Source: Gammaproteobacteria bacterium (GTDB lineage Bacteria > Pseudomonadota > Gammaproteobacteria > Pseudomonadales > Pseudohongiellaceae). From it: a stretch of DNA of 64,000 nucleotides. Under the pieces are notes generated by a model. That model was not told the origin of the DNA, ran no database searches, and saw only the letters and a list, made by a program, of their open reading frames with translations. The stretch spans positions 1-64,000 of the forward strand of contig JAJFKE010000047.1 of NCBI GenBank assembly GCA_021773355.1, given 5' to 3'. Below are positions 8,785-17,788 of this stretch, in pieces. Numbering within the stretch: the first letter of the stretch is position 1; each line of letters opens with the position of its first letter. Made by a program: the position numbers and the translations under genes.

Positions 8785-10791
8785 ATGAAAATCGAAAACG
8801 CTAGCATTAGCTGGCTGGAAACCGGCCTACCCTATTCCACCAAATTTCAAGATGTCTATTATTCCCAGGAAGACGAACTCGCCGAAAGCCAGCACGTGTT
8901 TCTAAACGCCAATAATTTGCAGCAGCGTTGGGTGGATGACAAGGACGCCGAGTGTTTCAGTATTGCTGAACTTGGCTTCGGCAGCGGTTTAAATTTTCTG
9001 CAGGTAATGAAACTCTGGAGCGAAAGCAGGGAGCGTCCAACTCGCCTGCACTATCTGGGCTTCGAGAAATACCCGCTTAGGAAATCTCAGCTGAACAGGG
9101 TCCATAGCCGCTGGCCCAGTCTCATCAAGCAGAGTGCTGAACTGCTCACAGAGTATATCGACCATGGCTGTGGCTGCCACAGGCTTCAACTGGAACAGGG
9201 CATTACTTTGGACCTGTATTTCGGAGACGGCTTTGAGCAGTTGAATTCACGCATGCTGGGATCTTCCCGGCCCATTCAATGTTGGTTTCTGGATGGTTTT
9301 ACGCCAGCCAACAATCCTCAGCTGTGGGAACATCGCTTAATGCAATTGATCGCAGCATGCAGTGATCAGCAGACTACTCTCAGTAGCTACAGCGTTGCAG
9401 GAAACGTAAGAACCGCATTAAAAAATTCTGGTTTCAGAGTGCAGAAACTGGATGGTTTTGGCCGTAAACGTCATATGCTATTCGCGGATAAGCTGCAGAG
9501 CAGCGGTGAATGGAATAATAAGGAATCTCCCCGCAACCTGCAAAAACCCTGGTTTACCTTACCCAGTACAGGCAACTCAGAAAAAACAGCAGCCATCATC
9601 GGTGCTGGGCTAGCAGGTTGTAGCACGGCCTATTCTCTGGCGCAACGCGGTTGGCGAGTTACAGTTTTCGATGCTGGCAACAGTGTGGCAAGTGCAGCCT
9701 CCGGCAATTCTCAATTAGCTCTTCGCTGCAGATTGTTTAACGCCGAGTCGATTGAAGCTGAATTCTTCTTGCACTGTTACCTGTTTGCGCTGCGTCAGTA
9801 CAGCAAACTCAAACGGCAGCGACATATTCCCTGGAATGATTGCGGCGTTCTGCAGCTGCAAACAGCAATGAACAAAAAAAGTCTCTTGCAACAGGAAAAA
9901 ATTGTCGAGCTGTACTCAGAACAGGTGGTGAACTTGCTTTCCAAACAAGCCGCCTCGGCGCTTTCCGGCGCTCTTCTGCTGGAAAACGCCTGGCACTTTC
10001 CCGGCGCTGGTTATATGCAGGCAGGGTCACTATGTGAAGGCTATCTAAACCACCGCAATATCGAACTCTGCCTCGGCGCCTCTATAAGCGAGCTCCACAG
10101 GATTCAACAAATATGGTCATTACAGGCAGGAAAATCAGAAGTTGGAAATGCTAGTGTGGTAATAATAGCCAACAGTCATGGCGCGGCACTTATTGACCAG
10201 AGCAAAAGCCTTCCCCTACAAGTTTTGCGAGGGCAGACCACAGAAATCTCAGCGAATACTTCAAGCGCTGGATTAAAAACAGTGATCAGCGGAACTCGCA
10301 CGGTATTTCCTGCGCTGGATGGTCGTCATTTGATTTCCGCCAGTTATGCCCACAGCAGCAACCTGGAAAGCATTGCCGCCGAGAATATCGAAAATCTACA
10401 ACTTGCCGCTGCGAACTTTAATCAAGATGACTTCCTCAATAAAACCGCCATCGGGGATAGAGTATCCTTACGCTGCAATTCACCTGACCGAATACCTATC
10501 GTCGGCATGATGCCTGATCTGAAAAAGATGGAAGCCACCTATGCTGACTTGAGCAGAAACGCCAAAGCCACATTCACAACTAGTGGACACTACTTGCCGG
10601 GTCTGTATGTAAATGTGGCACATGGATCGAATGGATTGGCTAGCTGTCCTCTGAGCGCAGAGCTTATCGCCAGCATGATCAACAATGAGAATCTACCTCT
10701 GAGTCGCGCGGCAATCAATAGCCTGAACCCGAGCCGGTTTTTGATAAGAGACTTACAGAAACAGAAGAAAACTGCAGTTTCTAACGATTGA
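8785..10791 (+). CDS. mnmC: Bifunctional tRNA 5-methylaminomethyl-2-thiouridine synthase MnmC
   Basis: MnmC completes mnm5(s2)U at the wobble position of tRNAs such as tRNA-Lys(UUU), which is also encoded here. The 668-residue protein has both halves. The N-terminal methyltransferase domain (about 1-245) carries the SAM motif AELGFGSGLNFL. The C-terminal FAD-dependent oxidoreductase (about 265-650) has the dinucleotide motif IIGAGLAGCSTAYSLA near residue 269. Length agrees with the fused enzyme of gammaproteobacteria. It is divergent from prfB across a 243-nt gap that must hold both promoters, and its 3' end overlaps the convergent aminopeptidase gene by 11 nt. Confidence 0.95.
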   Translation: MKIENASISWLETGLPYSTKFQDVYYSQEDELAESQHVFLNANNLQQRWVDDKDAECFSIAELGFGSGLNFLQVMKLWSESRERPTRLHYLGFEKYPLRKSQLNRVHSRWPSLIKQSAELLTEYIDHGCGCHRLQLEQGITLDLYFGDGFEQLNSRMLGSSRPIQCWFLDGFTPANNPQLWEHRLMQLIAACSDQQTTLSSYSVAGNVRTALKNSGFRVQKLDGFGRKRHMLFADKLQSSGEWNNKESPRNLQKPWFTLPSTGNSEKTAAIIGAGLAGCSTAYSLAQRGWRVTVFDAGNSVASAASGNSQLALRCRLFNAESIEAEFFLHCYLFALRQYSKLKRQRHIPWNDCGVLQLQTAMNKKSLLQQEKIVELYSEQVVNLLSKQAASALSGALLLENAWHFPGAGYMQAGSLCEGYLNHRNIELCLGASISELHRIQQIWSLQAGKSEVGNASVVIIANSHGAALIDQSKSLPLQVLRGQTTEISANTSSAGLKTVISGTRTVFPALDGRHLISASYAHSSNLESIAAENIENLQLAAANFNQDDFLNKTAIGDRVSLRCNSPDRIPIVGMMPDLKKMEATYADLSRNAKATFTTSGHYLPGLYVNVAHGSNGLASCPLSAELIASMINNENLPLSRAAINSLNPSRFLIRDLQKQKKTAVSND

Positions 10792-12079
10792 AAAAAGCCT
10801 GTACGACGGAATTCACCGATTGCACATCTTCGATACCCGCACTTTCTCTTATGGAATGCATAGCAAAACTCGCTATTCCAATATCGACTGTTGAGATGCC
10901 CAAAGCCGCTGCGGTGATTGGACCGATAGTGCTGCCACAGGCTAAATCTGTGCGCATGACAAAAGACTGATGCTTGATGCCAAGCCTGTTGCAGAGTGAT
11001 TTAATCAGAGCTATGGAGTGACTATTGCTGGCATAACGCTGATTCGCATTAATTTTTATCACAGGACCACCATTCAACACCGGCTGATGAGCACTGTCAT
11101 GCATTTCTGCAAAATTGGGATGAACACCGTGTGCATTATCGACAGAGAGTAGCACCGAATTTTGAATTGCCCTGTCGAAGTCATCATTACTTTTGCTTTC
11201 GGCTTCCATCATCCTCTGTAAAACCGATTTCAAAAAAGGTCCTTCCGCTCCCGCAGCGGAGACCGAGCCTACCTCCTCATGATCGTTACAAACGAGGACG
11301 CTGGCGTAATTGTTATCACAATTGACGAGTGCATCTAAGGCAATATGGCAACTCAGCAAATTATCGAGGCGAGCACTGGCAAGAAACTGTTTGCGCAAAC
11401 CCAGCAGAGATGGAGCCTGTGTGTCGTATAGAAATATCTCATGGGCTAGCACGCTGTTCGCATCTTTTTTCGCGAGCTTTTCCTGCAGATGATGCAACAG
11501 AAATTCATCAAAGCTAAATTTTTCATCAGCATCTAATTGCAACAGAATTGGCGGCAACTCTTTTTGCTTATCGATTAACCGACCATCGTTGGCGGTCTTG
11601 TCCAAGTGAATAGCCAGGCTGGGAATAAAGGCCACTGGGTCCCTTAGATCTACCAGTGTTGCTTCCAGGCTGCCGTCGGCATTTTGAAAATTCACTCTGC
11701 CGGCTAGTGACAAGTCTCTATCGAACCAGGGATGCAGCAGAGCGCCACCATAGACTTCCACGCCCAACTGAGCGTAGCCGTGGTTTACGACGTCGGGCTG
11801 TGGTTTTAGTTTTAAGCAAGGACTGTCGGTATGTGTGCCGGTAATTCGGAAACCTTGCTCGGCTAAGATGGCATTGCCTGTCTTAAACGCGATGATTGTC
11901 GAATCATTTCGCAGCACATAGTAGCTGGAATTTTTCTGCAAACTCCAGGCGTCTGCCAAGTCGAGACGCTCAAAGCTCGCCTCTTCCAGAACAGCCGACA
12001 TATTTGCGACAGCATGAAAAGGTGTGGGGGACTGTTGCAGAAACTGCAGCAGTCCTACCTGGCTATCTTCGACTTTCAA
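10781..12079 (-). CDS. apeB: M18 family aminopeptidase
   Basis: A cytoplasmic zinc aminopeptidase of 432 residues, typical for the M18 (aspartyl aminopeptidase) family. The family signatures are GTHTDSPCLKLKP near residue 80, CNDHEEVGS (metal-binding glutamates) and the C-terminal AMHSIRE (zinc histidine). It probably trims acidic N-terminal residues from peptides. The gene symbol is the usual one for family members in pseudomonads and is inferred. It is convergent with and overlaps mnmC, and lies 27 nt downstream of the FKBP gene on the same strand. Confidence 0.93.
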   Translation of the reverse strand: MKVEDSQVGLLQFLQQSPTPFHAVANMSAVLEEASFERLDLADAWSLQKNSSYYVLRNDSTIIAFKTGNAILAEQGFRITGTHTDSPCLKLKPQPDVVNHGYAQLGVEVYGGALLHPWFDRDLSLAGRVNFQNADGSLEATLVDLRDPVAFIPSLAIHLDKTANDGRLIDKQKELPPILLQLDADEKFSFDEFLLHHLQEKLAKKDANSVLAHEIFLYDTQAPSLLGLRKQFLASARLDNLLSCHIALDALVNCDNNYASVLVCNDHEEVGSVSAAGAEGPFLKSVLQRMMEAESKSNDDFDRAIQNSVLLSVDNAHGVHPNFAEMHDSAHQPVLNGGPVIKINANQRYASNSHSIALIKSLCNRLGIKHQSFVMRTDLACGSTIGPITAAALGISTVDIGIASFAMHSIRESAGIEDVQSVNSVVQAFFNR

Positions 12080-12106
12080 TGATCTACGTCCCGCCTGTCT
12101 TGCTCC

Positions 12107-12808
12107 CTAGTTAACTTCTAAAAGCTCTACATCGAAAATCAAAGCAGAGTTTGGTGGAATTGCAGGTGTGGGCGAAGCTTCGCCATAAGCCATTCCCGCA
12201 GGAATAAACAGGCGCCATTTATCACCAACCTTCATCAACTGCAACGCCTCGGTCCAGCCGCTGATAACTTGAGATACACCAAAGCTTGCTGGCTCACCGC
12301 GATCGACCGAACTATCGAAAACAGTTCCGTCAATCAAGGTGCCATGATAATGGGCGAGTACAGTATTAGTCGTAGTGGGAGAGGCTCCGCCTGCTGGACC
12401 CGATTCCAGAACTAAATATTGCAGACCAGAATCCAGAGACACGACACCCTCTTTATCGGCATTAGCAGTTAGGAAGTCTTGACTCGCGGCAGTGCTGGCA
12501 GCTAGGGCTGCTTGCTGCTGCTCGGCCATGCGCTGCTGAAACATCTGAATTGAGGCAAACATTTCCTCGTCAGTCATTCTCACGTCATCGTTTACCGCAT
12601 CCAGCAGTCCGGCGACAAATGTATTTAATTCGATACCATCCAGTATTTGTTGAGCTTGTAGATTCTGACCGATGTTTACGCCGATGGAATACGCTATTTT
12701 AGCTTCGTCGCTTTCAAGACTTGTATCACTCTGGGCGAAACTCTGCGCACTCAATATTACGCCTAGAATGCTCATCAGGATCTGTCTCTTGTGTGTGCTT
12801 ATGTTCAT
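12107..12808 (-). CDS. Mip/FklB-type FKBP peptidyl-prolyl isomerase, exported
   Basis: This is a two-domain FKBP of 233 residues. It has a signal peptide (hydrophobic SILGVILSAQSFAQ), an alpha-helical dimerisation domain (about 30-110) and a C-terminal FKBP domain with VLAHYHGTLIDGTVFDSS, GWTEALQLMKVGDKW and IPAGMAYG. It should act as a proline isomerase and chaperone in the periplasm or at the outer membrane. I chose the ATG at 12808 because AAGGAA lies six bases upstream. The frame extends nine codons further to 12835. Confidence 0.93.
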   Translation of the reverse strand: MNISTHKRQILMSILGVILSAQSFAQSDTSLESDEAKIAYSIGVNIGQNLQAQQILDGIELNTFVAGLLDAVNDDVRMTDEEMFASIQMFQQRMAEQQQAALAASTAASQDFLTANADKEGVVSLDSGLQYLVLESGPAGGASPTTTNTVLAHYHGTLIDGTVFDSSVDRGEPASFGVSQVISGWTEALQLMKVGDKWRLFIPAGMAYGEASPTPAIPPNSALIFDVELLEVN

Positions 12809-13068
12809 ACCAATTTCCTTAGATTCATTGGACAATTGCCGAGATTAGAGTTTCAATCCAGTCAGCGACAAAACTTGGGCATACTAACTGGGATGCCCAG
12901 TAAATACCAGCCTGTCGGAGCTAACCCAGAGGGCAAATAAGCTAAACTGACAGCCTGGGATTAACACTAAACCTTATCTTTTTAGTTAACAAGCAGGGCA
13001 AAGCCATCAGTAGAATAAGCCATTCCTCAGCGCTGCCTAAGCTGCTACTTGTAGCTCTGGCGATTTCC

Positions 13069-13533
13069 ATGCTGTCCTGTTCGCAAGAATTTACGGTATC
13101 CGTGAACAATCAAGCCGTTTTTGATCCTGGCGGTCGATTATTCACCGGAGCATTAAGCGACCCTGACCTGCAGGGTTGTGTAAACATCGCGATGCAGCAA
13201 CAGGGATTGCAGGATGCCAGTTTACTGCAGGTGTTATCTTGCGCAAGTTCCGAGATCGATACTTTGGAAAATATAGCGCAGCTTAGCCAGCTTCGATTTC
13301 TTGATCTTGGCAATAACAATATTCGAAATATCACCCCCTTGGCAGAGCTTGGCGTTCTCGGCGGGCTAAATTTGATGAATAATTCTGTCAACGATGTTGC
13401 AGTATTGATAAATATGGCCACCCTGGTCTCGGTAAATTTGTTGGGAAATAATGATATACCCTGCAAACAGCTGCAAACTTTGGCACAGCGACTGGGTAGC
13501 AATCTGACTTCACCAGAGCGCTGTAGAAATTAG
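13069..13533 (+). CDS. Leucine-rich-repeat protein, probable lipoprotein with unclear start
   Basis: The product contains three or four short leucine-rich repeats of the internalin type (LSQLRFLDLGNNNIRNITPL, then similar units), which usually mediate protein contacts. The first canonical start, ATG at 13069, gives MLSCSQ. In frame upstream lies SALPKLLLVALAIS leading to MLSC, an apparent lipoprotein signal and lipobox. That upstream frame has no ATG, GTG or TTG; the only plausible initiator is a non-standard codon near 13006 after AGGGC. The stop codon TAG (13531-13533) coincides with the end of a solitary element repeat. Function is unknown. Confidence 0.7.
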   Translation: MLSCSQEFTVSVNNQAVFDPGGRLFTGALSDPDLQGCVNIAMQQQGLQDASLLQVLSCASSEIDTLENIAQLSQLRFLDLGNNNIRNITPLAELGVLGGLNLMNNSVNDVAVLINMATLVSVNLLGNNDIPCKQLQTLAQRLGSNLTSPERCRN

Positions 13534-13548
13534 GGAGCCTCTGAACAA
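13533..13548. repeat. Solitary terminal repeat at a stop codon
   Basis: GGGAGCCTCTGAACAA matches the left end of the element at 44747-45005, preceded by the TA target dinucleotide at 13531-13532. No opposite end is seen. The sequence can also fold imperfectly with GTTCAGGCT at about 13558-13566, so it may act as a hairpin between the convergent genes. Confidence 0.6.
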
Positions 13549-13559
13549 AAGCACGGGGT

Positions 13560-14156
13560 TCAGGCTGGGGGTCCGCTATGGAATCGAAATGTATCATCGG
13601 CCTGCAAAATAAGTTGTTTTTCTTTTGCCGCAATATATCGCAACTTCTCAGCAATATCTGCACGACTATTCTGCCTGGCAAGCGTCAAATAATCTTGAAA
13701 GTGTCGAGACTCAGATTTCAATAGGCTATTGTAAAATTTCTCTAGCCTGTGATCTAAAAAGGGAGCTAACTTGGCGAACCTTTCACAGGAGCGCGCTTCG
13801 ATAAAAGCACCAACTATCAAGGTATCGGTGAGCTGTTGTTTCTCATCTGTTGATATTAGCGCACGCAGTCCAGCCGCGTAGCGAGATGGACTGAGTCTCA
13901 CATACTCGATTTTTTTCTGCTGCAATATTTCCACTAGCTGTTGAAAATGTAGCAACTCCTCCCTGGCCAACTGTGACATTTTCTTTAACAACTCCGGCTT
14001 GTTGGTATGCCGGTACATCAAGTTCATCGCAGTCGCTGCCGCCTTCTTCTCGCAATTAGCGTGATCGATGAGCAGCAGGTCTTGCTGAATCAGGGCTTCC
14101 TCTACCCAGGCATCCGGCGTCTCACAGGGAAGAAATTCTATTAACTCGCTGAACAT
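13560..14156 (-). CDS. miaE: tRNA 2-methylthio-N6-isopentenyladenosine-37 hydroxylase
   Basis: MiaE is a di-iron monooxygenase that hydroxylates ms2i6A37 to ms2io6A37 in tRNAs reading codons that begin with U. The 198-residue protein shows the ferritin-like iron ligands: glutamate in DHANCEKKAA, EELLHF, EARSCERF and ESRHFQDY. It is monocistronic by position and convergent with the leucine-rich-repeat gene. Confidence 0.93.
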   Translation of the reverse strand: MFSELIEFLPCETPDAWVEEALIQQDLLLIDHANCEKKAAATAMNLMYRHTNKPELLKKMSQLAREELLHFQQLVEILQQKKIEYVRLSPSRYAAGLRALISTDEKQQLTDTLIVGAFIEARSCERFAKLAPFLDHRLEKFYNSLLKSESRHFQDYLTLARQNSRADIAEKLRYIAAKEKQLILQADDTFRFHSGPPA

Positions 14157-14231
14157 AGCTAGGCAGTGACCAGAATCGAAGGGAATTATTTATGTAAGGG
14201 TAGTTTGCATGCAACGGGCCGTGCCAACCAG

Positions 14232-15629
14232 CTAGTGTCTAGTCTTGTCGCCTAATTCTTTAGTCGCTTCGCTTGGGCTCGCCTCGGTTTTTTCTGCATC
14301 GGCCGCGGCGTCAAGCTTATCCTCATCTGGCAAGGCCGCCGCCTTGAGTCTCTTCGAGGTCTTGGCTCCTAATTTTTTGAGGTCTTCTACTCTTTTAATC
14401 AGATTGCCGGTTCCAGAGCTTAGTTTGTTATGGGCCTTATCAAAACTCTTCTTACTGGCATCGATCTTCACGCCAATGTCATCCAAATCCGCTACAAAGC
14501 CGACAAATTTGTCATACAAGGCACCGGCTTTATCCGCTATTTCAACAGCATTCTTATTCTGTTGGTCTAAACGCCAAAGATTCTGCGCCAGTTTCAAGGT
14601 TGTCAGCAACATCGTAGGACTGACAAAGACAATATTCTTCTCAAAGGCATATTGTGAAAGCCCAGGATCATTTTGTATCGCTATTGAGTAAGCCGCATCG
14701 ATTGGCATAAACATGAACACATAATCCAACGAGCTAATACCTAGTAATTTCTGATAGTCTTTGGTGGAAAGCGACTTCACATGGGTTCGAATAGATTGAG
14801 TGTGCTGCTTCAACAGTTCGACTTTTTCGGCATCATTGTCGGCGGAACAATAGGCATCCCATGCTTTCAAAGACACCTTGGAGTCGATGATAATATCGCG
14901 GGACTCAGGCAAATGAACAATGACGTCCGGTTGCAGCTTTGCTCCAGAGGTGGCTAGCAGACTTACCTGTACGTCATATTCCCTACCCTTTACCAAGCCG
15001 GAATTTTCTAGCAGCGTTTCAAGAATTAGCTCTCCCCAATTGCCCTGGGTTTTATTATCTCCCTTCAAGGCATTGGTAAGGTTTACGGCATCTTCGCTGA
15101 TCTTGCTATTTAGCTCCTGCAGTCGTTTGATTTCTCTTGCCAGGGAAAATCTTTCCTTCGATTCCTTGTCATAGGTTTCTTCTACACGTTTCTCGAACTG
15201 CCGAATTTTGTCTTGCAGAGGATTCAACACCGTCGAAAGGCTTTCTCTATTTTTATCTGCAAATTTCTTGCTCTTGTCCTCAAAGATTTCATTCGCAATA
15301 TTTTTAAAGGCTTCTCCAAGCTGCTGTTTCGAGTCATTAAGCAAACTAAGCTTCTCATCGTGTTGCTTCAGCCCTAGCTCTAAACTTGTTTCCAATTTTG
15401 CTTTTTGCTCTCGAATTGACTGCAATTCACTAGCCAGGGTTTTGATCTCGCTTTGAGAACGATCGAGACTCTGCAAGGTATTGGTTAATTCTGCTTCACG
15501 CGCAAGTAGTTTTTCTTGGGCAGATAACTCGGCAAGTTTTAATTGCTGTGACTGCCTAAGCAGAAAAACAAGGAAGGCTATTGCTGCAGCAGTTAGAACA
15601 ATTGCCGCGATTATGATTAAGCTGTTCAT
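14232..15629 (-). CDS. rmuC: DNA recombination protein RmuC
   Basis: RmuC is a membrane-anchored protein linked to limiting recombination at inverted repeats, with a nuclease-like core. It has an N-terminal membrane anchor (MNSLIIIAAIVLTAAAIAFL), a long coiled coil (about 25-180) and the conserved RmuC core (GNWGELILETLLENSGL, DVIVHLPESRDIIIDSKVSL, FMFMPIDAAY). I start it at the ATG at 15629 (465 residues) because that places the membrane helix at the N terminus. The frame opens 25 codons earlier at 15704. The C terminus is a low-complexity, acidic, alanine-rich tail. bamC lies upstream. Confidence 0.92.
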   Translation of the reverse strand: MNSLIIIAAIVLTAAAIAFLVFLLRQSQQLKLAELSAQEKLLAREAELTNTLQSLDRSQSEIKTLASELQSIREQKAKLETSLELGLKQHDEKLSLLNDSKQQLGEAFKNIANEIFEDKSKKFADKNRESLSTVLNPLQDKIRQFEKRVEETYDKESKERFSLAREIKRLQELNSKISEDAVNLTNALKGDNKTQGNWGELILETLLENSGLVKGREYDVQVSLLATSGAKLQPDVIVHLPESRDIIIDSKVSLKAWDAYCSADNDAEKVELLKQHTQSIRTHVKSLSTKDYQKLLGISSLDYVFMFMPIDAAYSIAIQNDPGLSQYAFEKNIVFVSPTMLLTTLKLAQNLWRLDQQNKNAVEIADKAGALYDKFVGFVADLDDIGVKIDASKKSFDKAHNKLSSGTGNLIKRVEDLKKLGAKTSKRLKAAALPDEDKLDAAADAEKTEASPSEATKELGDKTRH

Positions 15630-15718
15630 GGCGCTCGCGTTATTAAAAGTTGGATTTTCAGGATTGGCAATCAGTGGCTTGCATACCCGGCAACGCTTTC
15701 TCATCCAGCCATGGCAGC

Positions 15719-16774
15719 CTAGCTGAGATTATTATTAATTAGCACCAGTAATTCAGCGGTAAGCTCGGCCAGGTCACCCGAGGTTTCTAGCGCCTCGGCA
15801 ACAACGGTTACGGTATCGCCATTTTCCAATAGCCGTACGGTAAAGTCTCTTTCCTCGGCCTCAGAGTTAGGATCATTGCGACCAAACAAGCGGCCAATGA
15901 ACCCCGGAGAATCCTGTTCTGCTCGTATGCCCGAAAATCTAACATTGAAGAACGACTGCTCGCGATCACTGTCGACTACGGTTATTTCTGCTTCTTCCAA
16001 GGCGGCGCGCACCAAGGCCCAGGCCCTGGCATACTCAAGACGCAGCTCTAGCACCTGACCACCTTGATCGTCTTCGATGATATTAGCCTTGCGCTCGGCC
16101 TCGATGCTACCTGCCAGAAGGCTTGCTGAGGATGCCTGGTACACGTCATTTCTATCGGCCAGGTATTGCGACAGGCTGTCGAGTATCTGCCGCTCCCTAT
16201 CGACTGAGGAAGAGGCCTCCGGCCAGTTTACAACCAGGGGTGCGGGTTCACTTCTGGGGCTCTGCAGATGCAGAACATAAATCTCTGAATAGCCGGAATG
16301 CAGACCTGGCTCAATGGTCATTCTGTACTTGTGTCTGGTCTCTAGATTACTGTCAACTTCCAACCAAGAGGTTTCCAAGATGCCACTGCTAGGGTTTTCA
16401 TAGTCCAAAATGACTTGCAGTTGCGTCCAATAATCACGCACCAAGGGCCAAACTTGCCCCGGTGTCGCGTCTAAGACGATCCAGCGACGATCGCCCAAAT
16501 TTTGAATGATCACTCCCTCTCTGCGGTTCGTTTCAATAGGCTTAGGCAGGGGTATTTCAGTGAAAGGTTGCGCAGAAGCAACGAACTGCTCTGGAATAAC
16601 ATACAGCTCGTCGAGGGTATAACTATCTAACTCCTCAGGTATCTGCATCAGAGGTAATACAGGTGCTTCCATATAGTCATCGGCCCGGTCGCGAAATGGA
16701 CCATTTTCACCAGCAAGATAATTACACCCTGCTAGCAGCGTCACTAGACTAAAAATGAGTAAAGATTTAAACAT
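15719..16774 (-). CDS. bamC: Outer membrane assembly lipoprotein BamC
   Basis: BamC is a lipoprotein of the BAM complex, which inserts beta-barrel proteins into the outer membrane. The signal peptide MFKSLLIFSLVTLLAGCNY ends in a clear lipobox (LAGC). The N-terminal region rich in acidic residues and prolines is followed by two helix-grip domains (for example RRWIVLDATPGQVWPLVRDYW). I place the start at the ATG at 16774 (351 residues), preceded by GGAACGG; the open frame begins at 16831 and overlaps dapA. It is directly downstream of dapA, as in other gammaproteobacteria. Confidence 0.93.
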   Translation of the reverse strand: MFKSLLIFSLVTLLAGCNYLAGENGPFRDRADDYMEAPVLPLMQIPEELDSYTLDELYVIPEQFVASAQPFTEIPLPKPIETNRREGVIIQNLGDRRWIVLDATPGQVWPLVRDYWTQLQVILDYENPSSGILETSWLEVDSNLETRHKYRMTIEPGLHSGYSEIYVLHLQSPRSEPAPLVVNWPEASSSVDRERQILDSLSQYLADRNDVYQASSASLLAGSIEAERKANIIEDDQGGQVLELRLEYARAWALVRAALEEAEITVVDSDREQSFFNVRFSGIRAEQDSPGFIGRLFGRNDPNSEAEERDFTVRLLENGDTVTVVAEALETSGDLAELTAELLVLINNNLS

Positions 16775-16823
16775 TAAACACCGTTCCTGATTTGCGACTG
16801 CAAGCCGCCCGATAAATTCTGTT

Positions 16824-17711
16824 TTACACAACTATGCCTGCGGCAGCGAGTGCCTCTAGCAGTTTGACGTGATATTGCCCATCTAGTTCCACCAAAGGCA
16901 ATCTTATTCCACTACCTATCCTGCCCATTGCCTGCAATGCCCATTTGACCGGTACTGGATTTGCCTCTAAAAACAAGTCTCGATGGAGCAGGGCCAGCTT
17001 GTCATCCACTGCCTTAGCTTCGGCTTCTTTGCCCACCAGGGCGAGTGAACACATTTCCGACATCAACGCCGGCGCAACATTTGCCGTAACCGATATGGTT
17101 CCATCGGCTCCTGCAAGCATCAGCGGCAGGCTGAGAGCATCCTCACCACTGTAAATAGCCAGCTTATCTGCGCAGTGCTTAATGAGTTGCAATCCTCTGG
17201 AAATATCACCACTGGCATCCTTAATGGCAACAATGTTTTCCAGAACAGCGAGTCGCTTAACCGTTTCCAGTTGCAGATCACAGGCTGTACGACCGGGTAC
17301 ATTGTACAGAATCTGTGGCAGATCCACCGCCTCTGCAACTACTTTAAAATGCTGATACAAGCCTTCCTGCGAAGGTCGGTTGTAGTAAGGAGTCACCAGT
17401 AAGGCCGCATCAGCACCGTGCTCCTTGGCCGACTCGGTAAAGTGTAGAGCCTCGGCTGTGTTGTTAGAACCTGTTCCCGCGATTACCGGAATCCGTCCCC
17501 CTATCTGATCCACGCAATGCGCAACCAGATAGCAGTGTTCTTCCGTACTCAGCGTTGCGGATTCACCAGTGGTACCCACTATGACGATGCCATTGGTGCC
17601 CGACTCTATATGCCACTCAAGCAACTTATTCAGCGCAGGCAAATCCAGAGAACCATCGGAGTGCATTGGCGTGACTATGGCGACAAGACTGCCGCGGATA
17701 TGATCGTTCAT
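16824..17711 (-). CDS. dapA: 4-hydroxy-tetrahydrodipicolinate synthase
   Basis: DapA condenses pyruvate with aspartate semialdehyde, the first committed step to lysine and diaminopimelate. With the ATG at 17711 (295 residues, AGGA just upstream), the active-site residues are the GTTGES threonines near 47, Y136 and R141 in ILYNVPGRTAC, and the Schiff-base lysine K164 in VAIKDASGD. The open frame extends 13 codons further up to 17750. bamC follows in the same orientation. Confidence 0.96.
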   Translation of the reverse strand: MNDHIRGSLVAIVTPMHSDGSLDLPALNKLLEWHIESGTNGIVIVGTTGESATLSTEEHCYLVAHCVDQIGGRIPVIAGTGSNNTAEALHFTESAKEHGADAALLVTPYYNRPSQEGLYQHFKVVAEAVDLPQILYNVPGRTACDLQLETVKRLAVLENIVAIKDASGDISRGLQLIKHCADKLAIYSGEDALSLPLMLAGADGTISVTANVAPALMSEMCSLALVGKEAEAKAVDDKLALLHRDLFLEANPVPVKWALQAMGRIGSGIRLPLVELDGQYHVKLLEALAAAGIVV

Positions 17712-17788
17712 GGAATTCCTATCACCGGTTTTAACAGCGGATTTTAACACAGGCTGCGGGGTTCAACCAAAGCGACTATCAAGCTGAT

